Notes under the pieces: model-generated
Seen by the model: only the letters and a program-made list of their open reading frames with translations
What the model was told of the DNA's origin: nothing
Database searches by the model: none
Shown: positions 38,868 through 47,537 of the stretch, one piece after another
How positions within the stretch are numbered: the stretch's first letter is position 1
Layout: every line of letters starts with the position of its first letter
Position numbers and translations under genes: made by a program
IMG/VR virus record: IMGVR_UViG_3300028837_001398
Location: 1 to 64,000 of that record
Origin: a virus
Strand: one strand, 5' to 3'
DNA length: 64,000 nt

Positions 38868-41038
38868 GCGCTCAGCCCCTCCACGATATGCCCGACTGTG
38901 CATCGGCACGCGATGACCTCAGCCGCCGGTGCGCCTGCCTCATTTGGATACAGCAACCCGTTGGAAAATGCCTCCTCCATCCCTACGATCTCCCCATTCA
39001 CCGCAGCGTGCGAATCCCGCACCCGAGAGTCCCCGGAACTGATCCACTCCTTGAGCACGACGGCATCCGTCTCTTTGACGACCTGCCGGGCCCCCTCGTG
39101 GTGCCCGAAGTTCACCGCCGCACCCGCCTCCGTCCGGGCGATCATGAAGCTCCGGCTCCGGTCCAACGGCGAGTCCCCTTTGCCTGCCCAGTTCGCGTAG
39201 GCCTCGCGGATCCGCCGCGCGATATCCGCCGCGCCCTCATTCTGCGACACCCCCGCGGCCACGGCCTCGGCAATGGCATCCTTCGTCGTTTCTGACATAA
39301 TGGATATGTGTTCGGCAGTCGTGGTCCGAATGAAGTGGTCCACTTCCGGGTCATCGAAGTTGAACGCCCAGGAACGTTCCTTGCCCTCCCACTCCTTCCG
39401 TTCGAGGTCTCCCATATTCGGGGCCGCCTTGGGCAACGCCCGAATGATTCGCCTGCCCTCAAGCGTCCCGAAGTGCTTCACCATAGCCCCATAGACAGTG
39501 AGCCAGTAGCCCGTCCACGATGTTGCTGCCAGGTTGATCGCTCCAGTGATCGCGCCCTGGCCACCATCCTCGTACGCGGCCGCGACCTGCTCACCCTCGG
39601 CCCCGAATATCTCCGCCACCCCCTCAGCTACCCGCTGCTCCCACCGGGCCCGGTCGTTGTCGAAGGCTTTGTAGTAGGCCGCCTTCTCCTGCTCAGGCAT
39701 CCCCGCTTTCGTCTCGATCGCCGGGACCGCCCTCTTCCCCACGACACCCGTTCCCATACCTGGCGCCCCGGGCTCCTTGCCCCCCCACGCTAGATCGCCC
39801 CCGGGAACCAGGTGGAAGCCTAACTCCATGCGCTGGTTCAGTTCATTGAACGGCACACCCATCTCCCAAGCCTCGCGTGCAGACTTGAGGGCCTCTCTCC
39901 AGATCTCTTGCATCGCCGGCACGCCGGACACGTCATATCTAACGCGAATGACCTTCTTCGTCGGATCGCTCAGGCCCTCAGGATTCCAGTACGGAGTGAA
40001 CTTGAGGTCCAACGCGTCGGCAATGTCATCGAGAAGCGGAATGATCGTATCCTGCCAGAACATACGGCGGCCTGTCGCCATGTTGTTGAACGTTGTCCGC
40101 TCCTGCGTGACTAACACGACGGGGACGCCGAACACGTTGCAGATGCTGGCAACGTTGAAGTAGCGGCTCTTCAGAAAATCCATCTCGACCGGGCTGAGAG
40201 ACATCTGCGTATAGCTAGCATCTGCCCCCAGCACCCAGGGCATATGAGCGTTGGCGGCTCCCGTGTGCTGCTCCCGCACGTGTTCGCGTGCAGTCTCCCA
40301 TTGCTCGTCGGTCAGCGGATACTTGAATGCGAAGAGTCCATCGGTCACGGCCCGGTTTTGCAGGCTGATCTTGTTCCAGCGCACCGCCTCCACGTCGGTA
40401 TCCACCGTCTGCATGGCAGCCCGAAGCGGGGCCAGTCCCCAGAACGGATTCGCCGGGTCGATGAATTGGAGGTGACATATCTCAGCCGCGTCCAGCCGGA
40501 TCTTCTTGCTGCCAAGATGGTATTGATACCCAGCGAGTTCGAGCCCCCGCCCGCTCGGCAGCGGCTTGATCTGATCAGCGGGAAGCGGCACCAATTGGAG
40601 CGGAATCCCCTTGCTGTTCCGCTCAATATGCCAGAAGGCGTTCCCGCCGAGGTACAAATGGTGTGCCGTCCGCTCGAACAGATCCTGACGGCTCATCTGC
40701 GGATTCGGCTGCGCGAGTAAGTTGCCGAGTGGGTGCGTGTCGTCGCGCTCCCACTCGTCCTCACTCACCCGCTGCTCCACAAACCAGGGAACCGAAGACA
40801 TGGCAGATGCCAGCTTCCTCACGCACGAGTAGACCCACTCCGAGGCCTTCAGGCCGTTGCGGATCGCGCTCTCCGTGCTCCACTCGGTCCACACGGGTCG
40901 GGCGACCTGCTGGGGCGGTATGAGTGCCAGCGACTCCCGTGCCGCCCGCGCCGCGGCCTTGGCGGCCGCGGTACGCTGCGAGGGCGTCAGCGGCGGTGAC
41001 TTGCCGAGTATCCCCGCCAATCTCTCTCTCAGGCCCAC
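38864..41038 (-). CDS. Portal protein fused to a Mu F/SPP1 gp7-like minor head protein
   Basis: A 724-residue fusion starting at GTG. Residues 1-400 form the HK97/lambda-type portal (W-V-Y-S-C-V-R-K-L-A near 68, N-P-Q-M-S-R-Q-D-L-F-E near 111, G-N-A-F-W near 131, V-A-S-I-C-N-V-F-G-V-P near 300). Residues 480-720 form the minor head domain, ending in W-I-S-S-G-D-S-R-V-R-D-S-H, Y-P-N-E and I-A-C-R-C-T-V, the diagnostic Mu F C-terminus. The portal is the DNA gate; the minor head protein enters the head in low copy. Such fusions exist but are uncommon. Confidence 0.93.
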   Translation of the reverse strand: MGLRERLAGILGKSPPLTPSQRTAAAKAAARAARESLALIPPQQVARPVWTEWSTESAIRNGLKASEWVYSCVRKLASAMSSVPWFVEQRVSEDEWERDDTHPLGNLLAQPNPQMSRQDLFERTAHHLYLGGNAFWHIERNSKGIPLQLVPLPADQIKPLPSGRGLELAGYQYHLGSKKIRLDAAEICHLQFIDPANPFWGLAPLRAAMQTVDTDVEAVRWNKISLQNRAVTDGLFAFKYPLTDEQWETAREHVREQHTGAANAHMPWVLGADASYTQMSLSPVEMDFLKSRYFNVASICNVFGVPVVLVTQERTTFNNMATGRRMFWQDTIIPLLDDIADALDLKFTPYWNPEGLSDPTKKVIRVRYDVSGVPAMQEIWREALKSAREAWEMGVPFNELNQRMELGFHLVPGGDLAWGGKEPGAPGMGTGVVGKRAVPAIETKAGMPEQEKAAYYKAFDNDRARWEQRVAEGVAEIFGAEGEQVAAAYEDGGQGAITGAINLAATSWTGYWLTVYGAMVKHFGTLEGRRIIRALPKAAPNMGDLERKEWEGKERSWAFNFDDPEVDHFIRTTTAEHISIMSETTKDAIAEAVAAGVSQNEGAADIARRIREAYANWAGKGDSPLDRSRSFMIARTEAGAAVNFGHHEGARQVVKETDAVVLKEWISSGDSRVRDSHAAVNGEIVGMEEAFSNGLLYPNEAGAPAAEVIACRCTVGHIVEGLSA

Positions 41039-41085
41039 AATCCCTCACCCGTCATCGTCCGCGATCCTCATGCCTCACCTGCTGG

Positions 41086-41125
41086 CCAAAAGAAAAGCGC
41101 CCAGGGATACCATTCCCTGAGCGCG
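41086..41125 (-). terminator. Terminator hairpin upstream of the portal gene (copy A of a repeat)
   Basis: Read leftward, GCGC-TCAGGGA ... TCCCTGG-GCGC is followed by TTTTCTTTTGG. It lies between the promoter at 41.25 kb and the portal gene, not after a gene, so the new transcript must cross it. It is nearly identical to 48115-48155. Confidence 0.85.
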
Positions 41126-41238
41126 TTAGCGGTCTGCCCGTCGACCCGCCCTAGTCAGAACCCCAAATTGTCTGCCGCTCGGCGCCGCCCTCCGGTCTGC
41201 CCAGTCAGGCAGCCACCTCAGCGCGGACCATCACGGCC

Positions 41239-41269
41239 ATTATACCACGCCACGCGGCGATTCTGTCAA
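41239..41269 (-). promoter_or_regulatory. Promoter before the portal operon, 19-bp spacer
   Basis: TTGACA at 41269-41264, a 19-bp spacer, TATAAT at 41244-41239 with TGG just before it. Expected start is near 41232. A leader of about 105 nt follows, then the terminator hairpin and then the portal GTG at 41038. Confidence 0.75.
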
Positions 41270-41574
41270 GCGACCTGCGCGGGCTTCAGCCCCCGGCCGA
41301 ACCTGACGCGCCTCGTGATGCCCTCACGGTGCGTCTCGTCAGCGAGGATGGGTTCGCCCCGCTCGACCTGCACAAGAGTCAACTTCGCATCCCCGAGTTG
41401 CGTGCACAGGTCGAGAAACTCCGCCTGCGCGCCCGTCACGACGCGCAGCTCCGAACCCGCGGGCAGTTTGACGCCAGCCGCGTCGAGCAGTTCCGCCAAT
41501 GCCTTCGCCGCCCTCTGCGCCCTGTCAGCTATGATCCGTACCTCCCCCATGCGGCAACTGAATCTGTGATCCAT
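41266..41574 (-). CDS. Small paralogue A (similar to the protein at 52692-52970)
   Basis: A 102-residue protein of unknown function, with a helical first half (A-L-A-E-L-L-D-A-A-G-V-K-L) and a beta-like second half (L-V-Q-V-E-R-G-E-P-I-L). It aligns along most of its length with the protein at 52692-52970 (L-M-D-A-L-G-I-D-L; G-E-L-R; A-Q-A-x-x-L-D; E-N-G-E-P-I-I). The two are paralogues placed in different operons, 11 kb apart. Its stop overlaps the -35 element of the next promoter. The start at 41574 is uncertain; 41550 is also possible. Confidence 0.65.
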   Translation of the reverse strand: MDHRFSCRMGEVRIIADRAQRAAKALAELLDAAGVKLPAGSELRVVTGAQAEFLDLCTQLGDAKLTLVQVERGEPILADETHREGITRRVRFGRGLKPAQVA

Positions 41575-41614
41575 GGATCCACGTAGGCGTCATAGAACCA
41601 CGTCTGCCAGCGGC

Positions 41615-42331
41615 TCATCGCGCCTGTGCCTTCGTCGCCACAAAGAACATGTATGCCCCCCTCAAGTCTGCCGCCCTGTCCAGCGGCGAGAATCGACCTG
41701 TTGCCGGGTGCTGCCGCTCCAAGCTCAGGACCCCGAACCCTTGTGCTGCCAAGGCATCCTCGACCTCCGCAAGCGTATACTCCCGCGCATGGTACGGGTT
41801 GCCCTGGGGCTTGTGTGGCGTCGAGAGCACGAGCAGTCCCTCCGGACGCAGGACCCGAGCGGCATCGGCCAGGAGCGGTGCCGGATCAGTGAAGCGCTCC
41901 AGCGTCTCGAGGCAGACGAAGGCGTCCACCGATCCGGGCTCCGGGATGATCGGCCACGGCCTTGCCGTGAGATCAGCCCGTACCCAGAGGATCCGCGAGT
42001 GGGCGTAGTGGAGCATGGCATAGCCACATAGCACAGGGTTGCGCTCCAGTGCCCAGACGTTGGCACCCACTATCGCCTCCGCCAGCACGTAGGCGCCATA
42101 CCCGACGCCAGAACCAGCGTCGATGATCAGGCTCGCTCCATGCGTGCCATCGGATATCCTATCGGCAGCGTGCTCGTAGCGCGCGACGTGCGCGGGGTAC
42201 CGTCGTCTCACCGCCTCCACCGTCGGGCAGCTCGCCGCAAACCGCGCCGCTACAACTTGCTCCGGCTCCGCCTTGAAGCCACCGCGGCGTTCAATTTCAG
42301 CCACCATCCCATCTGGTATCTTTCCTGCCAT
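41615..42331 (-). CDS. SAM-dependent methyltransferase (class I)
   Basis: A 238-residue enzyme; the ATG at 42331 follows AAGGAGAGGGCA, and the longer GTG start lies on that ribosome site. Motif I is I-I-D-A-G-S-G-V-G-Y-G-A-Y near 68-80. C-L-E-T-L-E-R near 140 and V-L-R-P-E-G-L-L-V-L-S-T-P near 160 complete the Methyltransf_11/23 pattern. H-A-R-E-Y-T near 182 is often seen in glycan and lipid methyltransferases. It is next to the CmoA-like gene and may use its product or share its pathway; that is inference. Confidence 0.85.
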   Translation of the reverse strand: MAGKIPDGMVAEIERRGGFKAEPEQVVAARFAASCPTVEAVRRRYPAHVARYEHAADRISDGTHGASLIIDAGSGVGYGAYVLAEAIVGANVWALERNPVLCGYAMLHYAHSRILWVRADLTARPWPIIPEPGSVDAFVCLETLERFTDPAPLLADAARVLRPEGLLVLSTPHKPQGNPYHAREYTLAEVEDALAAQGFGVLSLERQHPATGRFSPLDRAADLRGAYMFFVATKAQAR

Positions 42332-42356
42332 TGCCCTCTCCTTCACCAAGCCCAGC

Positions 42357-43070
42357 TTATTCGGCCACGGCTATCCATCCAGCGAAGTTCATCCAACGCC
42401 AGAAGCAGTCAACGGTCTGGAATCCCGCCATCCGAAGCAGTTCCTCGTTCCATGCCGCCGTAACCGGAACCAGTACCCCCTCCAGCGACAGACGCTTGCG
42501 CTTGATCTGATCTTCCGTGTACCCCTGGCGCCGTTTCATGTCGAGATACTCTGCGACGAAGGCCTTGTCGAGTCGAGCATTGGCACCGAGCACCTTCTCC
42601 ACAACGATAAAGGCACCACCAGGCACCAGGCAGTCGTGCGCGTCCTGGACGATGCGTTGCCGGTATTCGATTGGGACGAACTGGAGCGTCAGGATCCCCA
42701 TGACGACGCTCGCCCTCTCTGGAGGAAAGGTCTCCCGCAGATCGAGTTCCCTGATGTCCACAATCCCAGAACTCATATAGCCATTGAACCGTTCCCGCGC
42801 GGCAGCCAGCATTGGCTCTGACACGTCGACCCCGACGAATCGACACTGCGCACCGAACTTGTCCACGAACGGCTGCAGCGCTTCTCCCCTGGAACACCCA
42901 AGGTCGACGATGCTCGTGCCGGGCTCTACATGCCGACAGCCGAGACGGAAGACTGTCTCGCGCATGACTTCGTACTGAGGTATGCTCCGCCTCAGCATGT
43001 CATCGAAGACGGCCGTCACATCGCCGTCGAACGTCCAGTGCTTGCCGGGTAGTACAGAGTCGTGTCCCAT
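42357..43070 (-). CDS. CmoA-like enzyme (carboxy-SAM synthase family)
   Basis: A 237-residue protein aligned along its whole length with CmoA, the enzyme that makes carboxy-SAM from SAM and prephenate. Shared blocks: W-T-F-D ... V-F-D-D-M-L-R-R-S-I-P-Q-Y (Tyr33), V-D-L-G-C-S near 55-60, T-L-Q-F near 128, L-V-P-G-G-A near 148, K-R-x-x-G-Y near 179-184, K-R-x5-G-V-L with Arg193, and W-x-x-x-N-F near 225. Arg193 lines up with Arg199 of E. coli CmoA, which contacts the carboxyl group. In hosts CmoB then modifies tRNA; no CmoB was seen here. The family is well supported; the phage role is unknown. Confidence 0.8.
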   Translation of the reverse strand: MGHDSVLPGKHWTFDGDVTAVFDDMLRRSIPQYEVMRETVFRLGCRHVEPGTSIVDLGCSRGEALQPFVDKFGAQCRFVGVDVSEPMLAAARERFNGYMSSGIVDIRELDLRETFPPERASVVMGILTLQFVPIEYRQRIVQDAHDCLVPGGAFIVVEKVLGANARLDKAFVAEYLDMKRRQGYTEDQIKRKRLSLEGVLVPVTAAWNEELLRMAGFQTVDCFWRWMNFAGWIAVAE

Positions 43071-43143
43071 TCAAGTTCTCTCCAATCGCTGGTAGGGCAT
43101 AGCGACGTAGCCGCCCCCAGGTTTGATCTCGTGGAGCAGATCC

Positions 43144-43407
43144 TCAGTCGGTAGGAGCTTCACCGTCGCCCTGCCATTCTGGTTCTGGTTTCGCGTCTGG
43201 CGGCAGTTGCCGCGGGCCGCCCCTCTCCTCTACTGGCCGAGCGCGCTTCCTCATCGCTCTTCCCCCTATCGTTGAGGTCAAGTCCTGGACATAATGCCAG
43301 ACGGAGATGAGTAGCACAGCAGCGTACAGCAGGAACCCGATAGCGCACAGTACAAAGCCGGCCTTGACCACAAGGAGCAACTCCCCTAGCATCTCTCTAC
43401 CCATCAT
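43144..43407 (-). CDS. Small membrane protein
   Basis: An 87-residue protein with two closely spaced hydrophobic stretches (about residues 8-38, LLLVVKAGFVLCAIGFLLYAA and on) and a basic, then proline-rich tail. Its start overlaps the upstream gene by about 11 bp. No family recognised; located between modification and head genes. Confidence 0.6.
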   Translation of the reverse strand: MMGREMLGELLLVVKAGFVLCAIGFLLYAAVLLISVWHYVQDLTSTIGGRAMRKRARPVEERGGPRQLPPDAKPEPEWQGDGEAPTD

Positions 43408-43714
43408 CGTTCGGCCTCAATTGCCTCTGGCACTCTGCCTCCTTGAGCAAGGCCTCGAACGTGTCGTCGTCCAGGTGGATGGGCAGTAGCGGCTTACTCG
43501 TCACCACGACCTTGCCCTTCTGCAACCTCGCGAGGTCTACCACCGTCCCGCTTGGCAATCCCTTGAGCTCGTCGCTCAATCTGTCAGCGGCAGAACTACG
43601 AACTGAGCCGACCCGCATCCAGCCAGCCCGTAACGTCGGAGGGTTGCCCACCCACAGCGACACGTAGACGCGCGGCCCCTCACCAAACTGTCTCACCTCG
43701 CCGATTTCAGGCAT
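43397..43714 (-). CDS. Small hypothetical protein
   Basis: A 105-residue protein; the ATG at 43714 overlaps the upstream stop region by 8 bp and is preferred to the longer frame. Beta-like start (E-I-G-E-V-R-Q-F-G-E-G-P-R-V-Y-V-S-L-W-V-G), helical end. No family recognised. Confidence 0.55.
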   Translation of the reverse strand: MPEIGEVRQFGEGPRVYVSLWVGNPPTLRAGWMRVGSVRSSAADRLSDELKGLPSGTVVDLARLQKGKVVVTSKPLLPIHLDDDTFEALLKEAECQRQLRPNDDG

Positions 43715-44411
43715 CCTGCGCCACCCTTCCGTTTCTCGTGTCGTTGGCGCCCGGAGTACTTCGGTCACGCGGCCGTTCCCGAAGCACTGCCTCAGCCATC
43801 TCCGCGAAGTGCAATCGGCCATCCGTCACCCCGCCGAACAGCCTCTCCACCGCATTCATCACGGGCAGCGACACAGCGGCGTCCTTGCGTGCTACCTCCC
43901 ACCCCTTCGCTGTCAGCGGCCGCGTTGCTACGAGGAACCACTGCCCCCCGATCTTCTGATACCGCCAGCCTCGCCACACAATAAACAACCACTGCCAAAG
44001 GCGTCGCATATAGGCTCCTCTCAGAACTCGACAGCGCTCTCTACGTTCCCATCTTGCTCGATCACCGACTTGCACGGCACATACGCTGTTCTTCCGCAAA
44101 GCCGTTGCGGGAATCTCCAGCATGAAGTCCTCGCTTGGAAGCCGCGCCTCAGTCCATTGCCTCGCGAGACCTGGGCGTCCTGGCATTGCGACCTTCAGCT
44201 TGACATGGAGAGCAGAGAATAGGATGCAGGCCGGTTGCTCACCATGTCCGCAGCAACTGGCTTCCGTGCGAAAGCCAGTCCGATTCAGTTCCAGGATCAG
44301 CGGGGCCAAACACCTGTCGGCACAAGCCAACCTCTTGAAACCCGGCAGGCGCAGGGCTACAGACGAACGAGGATCGCCCAATGGGACGCATCTATCGCTG
44401 TGCTCATTCAC
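43707..44411 (-). CDS. Protein with CCGHG motif, possibly two genes joined
   Basis: A 234-residue frame starting at GTG overlapping the methyltransferase stop (GTGA). Residues 40-60 hold L-A-P-L-I-L-E-L-N-R-T-G-F-R-T-E-A-S-C-C-G-H-G, a motif known from short phage proteins that end soon after it. The frame then runs without a stop into a second part (M-R-R-L-W-Q-W-L-F from an ATG at 44009) that has its own ribosome site, AGAGGAG. Either a stop was lost and the two were fused, or the internal ATG also starts a 100-residue protein. Functions unknown. Confidence 0.6.
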   Translation of the reverse strand: MNEHSDRCVPLGDPRSSVALRLPGFKRLACADRCLAPLILELNRTGFRTEASCCGHGEQPACILFSALHVKLKVAMPGRPGLARQWTEARLPSEDFMLEIPATALRKNSVCAVQVGDRARWERRERCRVLRGAYMRRLWQWLFIVWRGWRYQKIGGQWFLVATRPLTAKGWEVARKDAAVSLPVMNAVERLFGGVTDGRLHFAEMAEAVLRERPRDRSTPGANDTRNGRVAQDA

Positions 44412-46081
44412 GCCGCGCCTCCCATTGCCAATACCGGCTGCTCCAACCAGTGCGCCAACCTCGCCTCGGCTATGCGGACGTACTCCTCTTCCCTCTCGCA
44501 CCCCAGGAATCGGAACCCCTCCTGCCCCGCCGCTATCAGCGTGGAACCAGAGCCGGCGAACGGGTCAAGAACAACCCCGCCGGGAGGCGTCACCAACCGG
44601 CAGAGCCAGCGCATGAGGGCGAGGGGCTTGACGGTGGGGTGGTGGTTCTCCTCACACCCCGCCTCCCTCTCCTTCCTGCTCGCCTTGGCGCAGTAGAAGA
44701 AGCGGGAGGGGCCGCCGGTGTCCAGATTCCGTTCAGGGGCCACCTTCCCAGACCATCCGTTGCCATAGATCGTATAGCCACCTGGTTCTATGTTTTGCCG
44801 ATCAGGGAACCGCCCGCGATGCCGCTCCCCCACAACCTCATCCATCTGCCGCCCCGCCTCCTCGTCCAGCACGAGGTTCGCAGGCCAGCGGCCGGAGGGG
44901 TGTGGCGAAGTACGGTACTCCTCACCGCCTGGTGATGCGTTGAAGGTTCGCCCGCTCTGGCAGTCCTTATTGCTAGTCCCCCAAACCCCACTACCCTTCG
45001 TTCCTTCCACCCGGCATCCATCCACGTTCACCGCACCCGTCCCCCACCGCAGCACGTTCGCCGCTACAGTCTTCTCCGAGAGCGGCTTGCGGGCGACGCA
45101 GATCAGTTCCATCGCTGGCTTGAGGGCGGTCCCCCAGCCGGACCATTGGGCGGCTTCGGGGGTGGCGGGGACGGTGATGGGAAGTTCTGACGGGCCATCG
45201 CTTGTAAACGCGACGCCGCGCTGCGCTTTGCGATAGCCAATGACCTCGCGCTCATATTCAAGGAACTTAGCTGGGTGTTCTATGTCCTCAGATACACCGA
45301 GCAACTGCTTGAGGATTGCCCAGTCTGCAGGCGTAGGTATCTGTGGCTGACTGTTATCGAGGTAGTGCGATGCCTTATGACTGTTGACATTCCCCAATGC
45401 AGCATCTATGTCCCGATACCGTAGCTTGCATTGCTTGACTCGCTCGCGAAGCCAGGCGCGCACCTCATCAAACCGCGCATTCGGTCCGCCCTGTTTGTCT
45501 ATCGCCTTGCTCACGTCTAGGCTCTTGGGAAATCCTGAGCCGTACACCCACGCTATCGTGTCCCTGATCTCGAAGCCCGCGTCCTCGATGGCGCAGACGA
45601 GGCGGTGGTAGGTGCGAGTGCCGCCGAATGCGAGGAGGTGGGCACCAGGCTTGAGGACGCGGTAGACCTCGGCTGCCCACCGGTGGTGCCAAGATTGCAT
45701 CGCCGAAAGTTGGCGGTGATAGCCCGCACCAGTCATGTCATTCGGCAGGCCTTCATTCTCGGGATTGCGCCGCTTACCTATCGCCTTCCAGTGGTCGTGC
45801 GGTTGTGGGCAAGTACACTTCTTAGCACCCCGGAGCCGACCGCCGCACTCAGCGCAGGTAGGATTTGCCGCACCGAATCGGGAGGTAGACGAGAAAGAAA
45901 CCCATTCAGTTTGCCGTTCACCGATCCCCGGCTTCGAGAACCCGCCCCCAGCGTGCCAACCGAGCTTGTCCCAATCCTTGCCCATGAACTCCAAGCCATA
46001 GGGCGGATCGGTGACGCAGGACTCGCAGGAGTCAGCCTCCAGCGTCGGCAGCCACTCTAGGCAGTCGGCGTGTGCTATCAC
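44408..46081 (-). CDS. DNA N4/N6 methyltransferase (DPPY type)
   Basis: A 557-residue enzyme starting at GTG. Motif IV D-P-P-Y lies at about 25-28 (V-T-D-P-P-Y-G-L). Motif I is D-P-F-A-G-S-G-S-T near 505-513, followed by A-G-Q-E-G-F-R-F-L-G-C-E. The order of catalytic motif first and SAM motif last is the beta group. A long target-recognition region sits between, with a small zinc-like C-x2-C / C-x-C insert near 78-95. No partner nuclease is next to it, so it probably protects phage DNA from host restriction. It overlaps the CCGHG gene downstream. Confidence 0.92.
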   Translation of the reverse strand: MIAHADCLEWLPTLEADSCESCVTDPPYGLEFMGKDWDKLGWHAGGGFSKPGIGERQTEWVSFSSTSRFGAANPTCAECGGRLRGAKKCTCPQPHDHWKAIGKRRNPENEGLPNDMTGAGYHRQLSAMQSWHHRWAAEVYRVLKPGAHLLAFGGTRTYHRLVCAIEDAGFEIRDTIAWVYGSGFPKSLDVSKAIDKQGGPNARFDEVRAWLRERVKQCKLRYRDIDAALGNVNSHKASHYLDNSQPQIPTPADWAILKQLLGVSEDIEHPAKFLEYEREVIGYRKAQRGVAFTSDGPSELPITVPATPEAAQWSGWGTALKPAMELICVARKPLSEKTVAANVLRWGTGAVNVDGCRVEGTKGSGVWGTSNKDCQSGRTFNASPGGEEYRTSPHPSGRWPANLVLDEEAGRQMDEVVGERHRGRFPDRQNIEPGGYTIYGNGWSGKVAPERNLDTGGPSRFFYCAKASRKEREAGCEENHHPTVKPLALMRWLCRLVTPPGGVVLDPFAGSGSTLIAAGQEGFRFLGCEREEEYVRIAEARLAHWLEQPVLAMGGAA

Positions 46082-46085
46082 GGGG

Positions 46086-47537
46086 TCAACCCCACCCGAT
46101 CCGGAACGGAGGTGCCTCTTCGTCCTGAAGCATCAGGGCCCACAATGCCCAGACCAGAGCGTCTAACCGATCTGGGCTGTGTGCTCCCTCGTAGCCGTTC
46201 GCGGTCATGTGCATGAGCTGATACTCAAGATCCTCGAACCTGCCCACATGGTGCACACGGCCTTGCTCGTACAGGGAAGCCACAGGCTCAGCCCGCCGCT
46301 CTTTGCCCCGACTTGCATTCACCTTCTTGTACCGCACGTTCCTGTCAACTGTGCGAATATTGACCTCGACGAGATCCCCCCCGTTGTTGGCCTCGCCAAC
46401 GATGCAGTCCCCTCCGTACCGACCCATCGCATCGACCGCGCGTTGCGCCCACGTATTCGGAGAGAAGACCCCACTGCGGTCGGACAGAACATAGCCGTGT
46501 CCGTCCACACCGAGCCCTGCAACTGCAATACCCGTCTCGTCCGACTCCGCATTGCTCGTCACCGCTGGGTCAATGGCCACCACGACTCGCTTCATCTCTG
46601 GCGCCGTCGATACGCGCAAATCATCCAGCATCGCCTGTGTCCACATGGCCCCCCGGACCTCTGCCTGCGGGTTCTGCTGATAGACTGCATCCCAGACGTG
46701 CCCGCGGGTTCCCGCCTTGATCGCGGCCAACGCTTCACTGCCGATCCGTTCGGGCCACAACGGCGCGCCAACCTCCCGGCCGAGAAGATCGTTCTCTTCC
46801 GCCTCTGCTGGCAGCCGCAACACCTCCCAATGCTCACCCCCGTTTGCCTCATCCGCCATAAGCCAACCTGGGAAGTCCCACACGTCATACCGCGTACAAA
46901 CCACCACAATGGGCCCGTTCGGCACACGTGGACGGAAGATCGGTTGGTACCAATGCTCGAAGAGCTGGCGCGTGTGCTTGCGGTTCCGGGCATCTATCTC
47001 TGTCTTGTGCGGGTCGTCGATGATTGCGATCTCTGCACCGTGTCCCGGCAACGGTCCCCCGACACCCGAAGCGTGCAGACGCCCCCGGTGGCCTGCGATC
47101 TCCCAATGACTGACGGCATACGATTCCTGCGATACCTTGATGCCGAAGAGCTCTTCGCCCACATCCTCCATGGTGCGGCGAGCATCCCGAGAGAGCGAAT
47201 GGGCCAGGTCGGCGGTGTGGCACGTCAGAATCATGCGACGGTCTGGATTCCGGCCCATGGCATAGCAGGGGAAGTTCCGGCTCACAATGTCGCTCTTCCC
47301 GTGCTGTGAGGGGATGCACACGATCAACCGCAGGATCTCGCCTCGCTCTACGGCTTCGAGGTATTCACACAGGAGCAGATGGACCTTCGAGGGTTGCCAG
47401 GCGCCAGCGCTGGAATACGTGATAAAGTCCGCGAGTCCCCGGCGCGCCCCTCGCCGGTTCAACTCGAGTCGGGCCGCTGCTCGGGCCTCCAGTTCAGCGC
47501 GGCTTAGCTCCTTCGGCAATCGCTTTGAGTTCGTCAT
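46086..47537 (-). CDS. terL: Terminase large subunit
   Basis: A 483-residue packaging motor from the ATG at 47537 (the frame is open further up but inside the small subunit). The ATPase half shows a C-I-P-S-Q-H-G-K-S motif (deviant Walker A) near 72-80 and I-A-I-I-D-D-P-H-K (Walker B) near 162-170. The C-motif is in V-V-V-C-T-R-Y near 205. The nuclease half starts with V-V-V-A-I-D-P-A near 330 and has S-P-D-R-L-D-A-L near 460. It translocates DNA into the prohead and cuts the concatemer. It overlaps the small-subunit gene by 44 bp. Confidence 0.95.
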   Translation of the reverse strand: MTNSKRLPKELSRAELEARAAARLELNRRGARRGLADFITYSSAGAWQPSKVHLLLCEYLEAVERGEILRLIVCIPSQHGKSDIVSRNFPCYAMGRNPDRRMILTCHTADLAHSLSRDARRTMEDVGEELFGIKVSQESYAVSHWEIAGHRGRLHASGVGGPLPGHGAEIAIIDDPHKTEIDARNRKHTRQLFEHWYQPIFRPRVPNGPIVVVCTRYDVWDFPGWLMADEANGGEHWEVLRLPAEAEENDLLGREVGAPLWPERIGSEALAAIKAGTRGHVWDAVYQQNPQAEVRGAMWTQAMLDDLRVSTAPEMKRVVVAIDPAVTSNAESDETGIAVAGLGVDGHGYVLSDRSGVFSPNTWAQRAVDAMGRYGGDCIVGEANNGGDLVEVNIRTVDRNVRYKKVNASRGKERRAEPVASLYEQGRVHHVGRFEDLEYQLMHMTANGYEGAHSPDRLDALVWALWALMLQDEEAPPFRIGWG

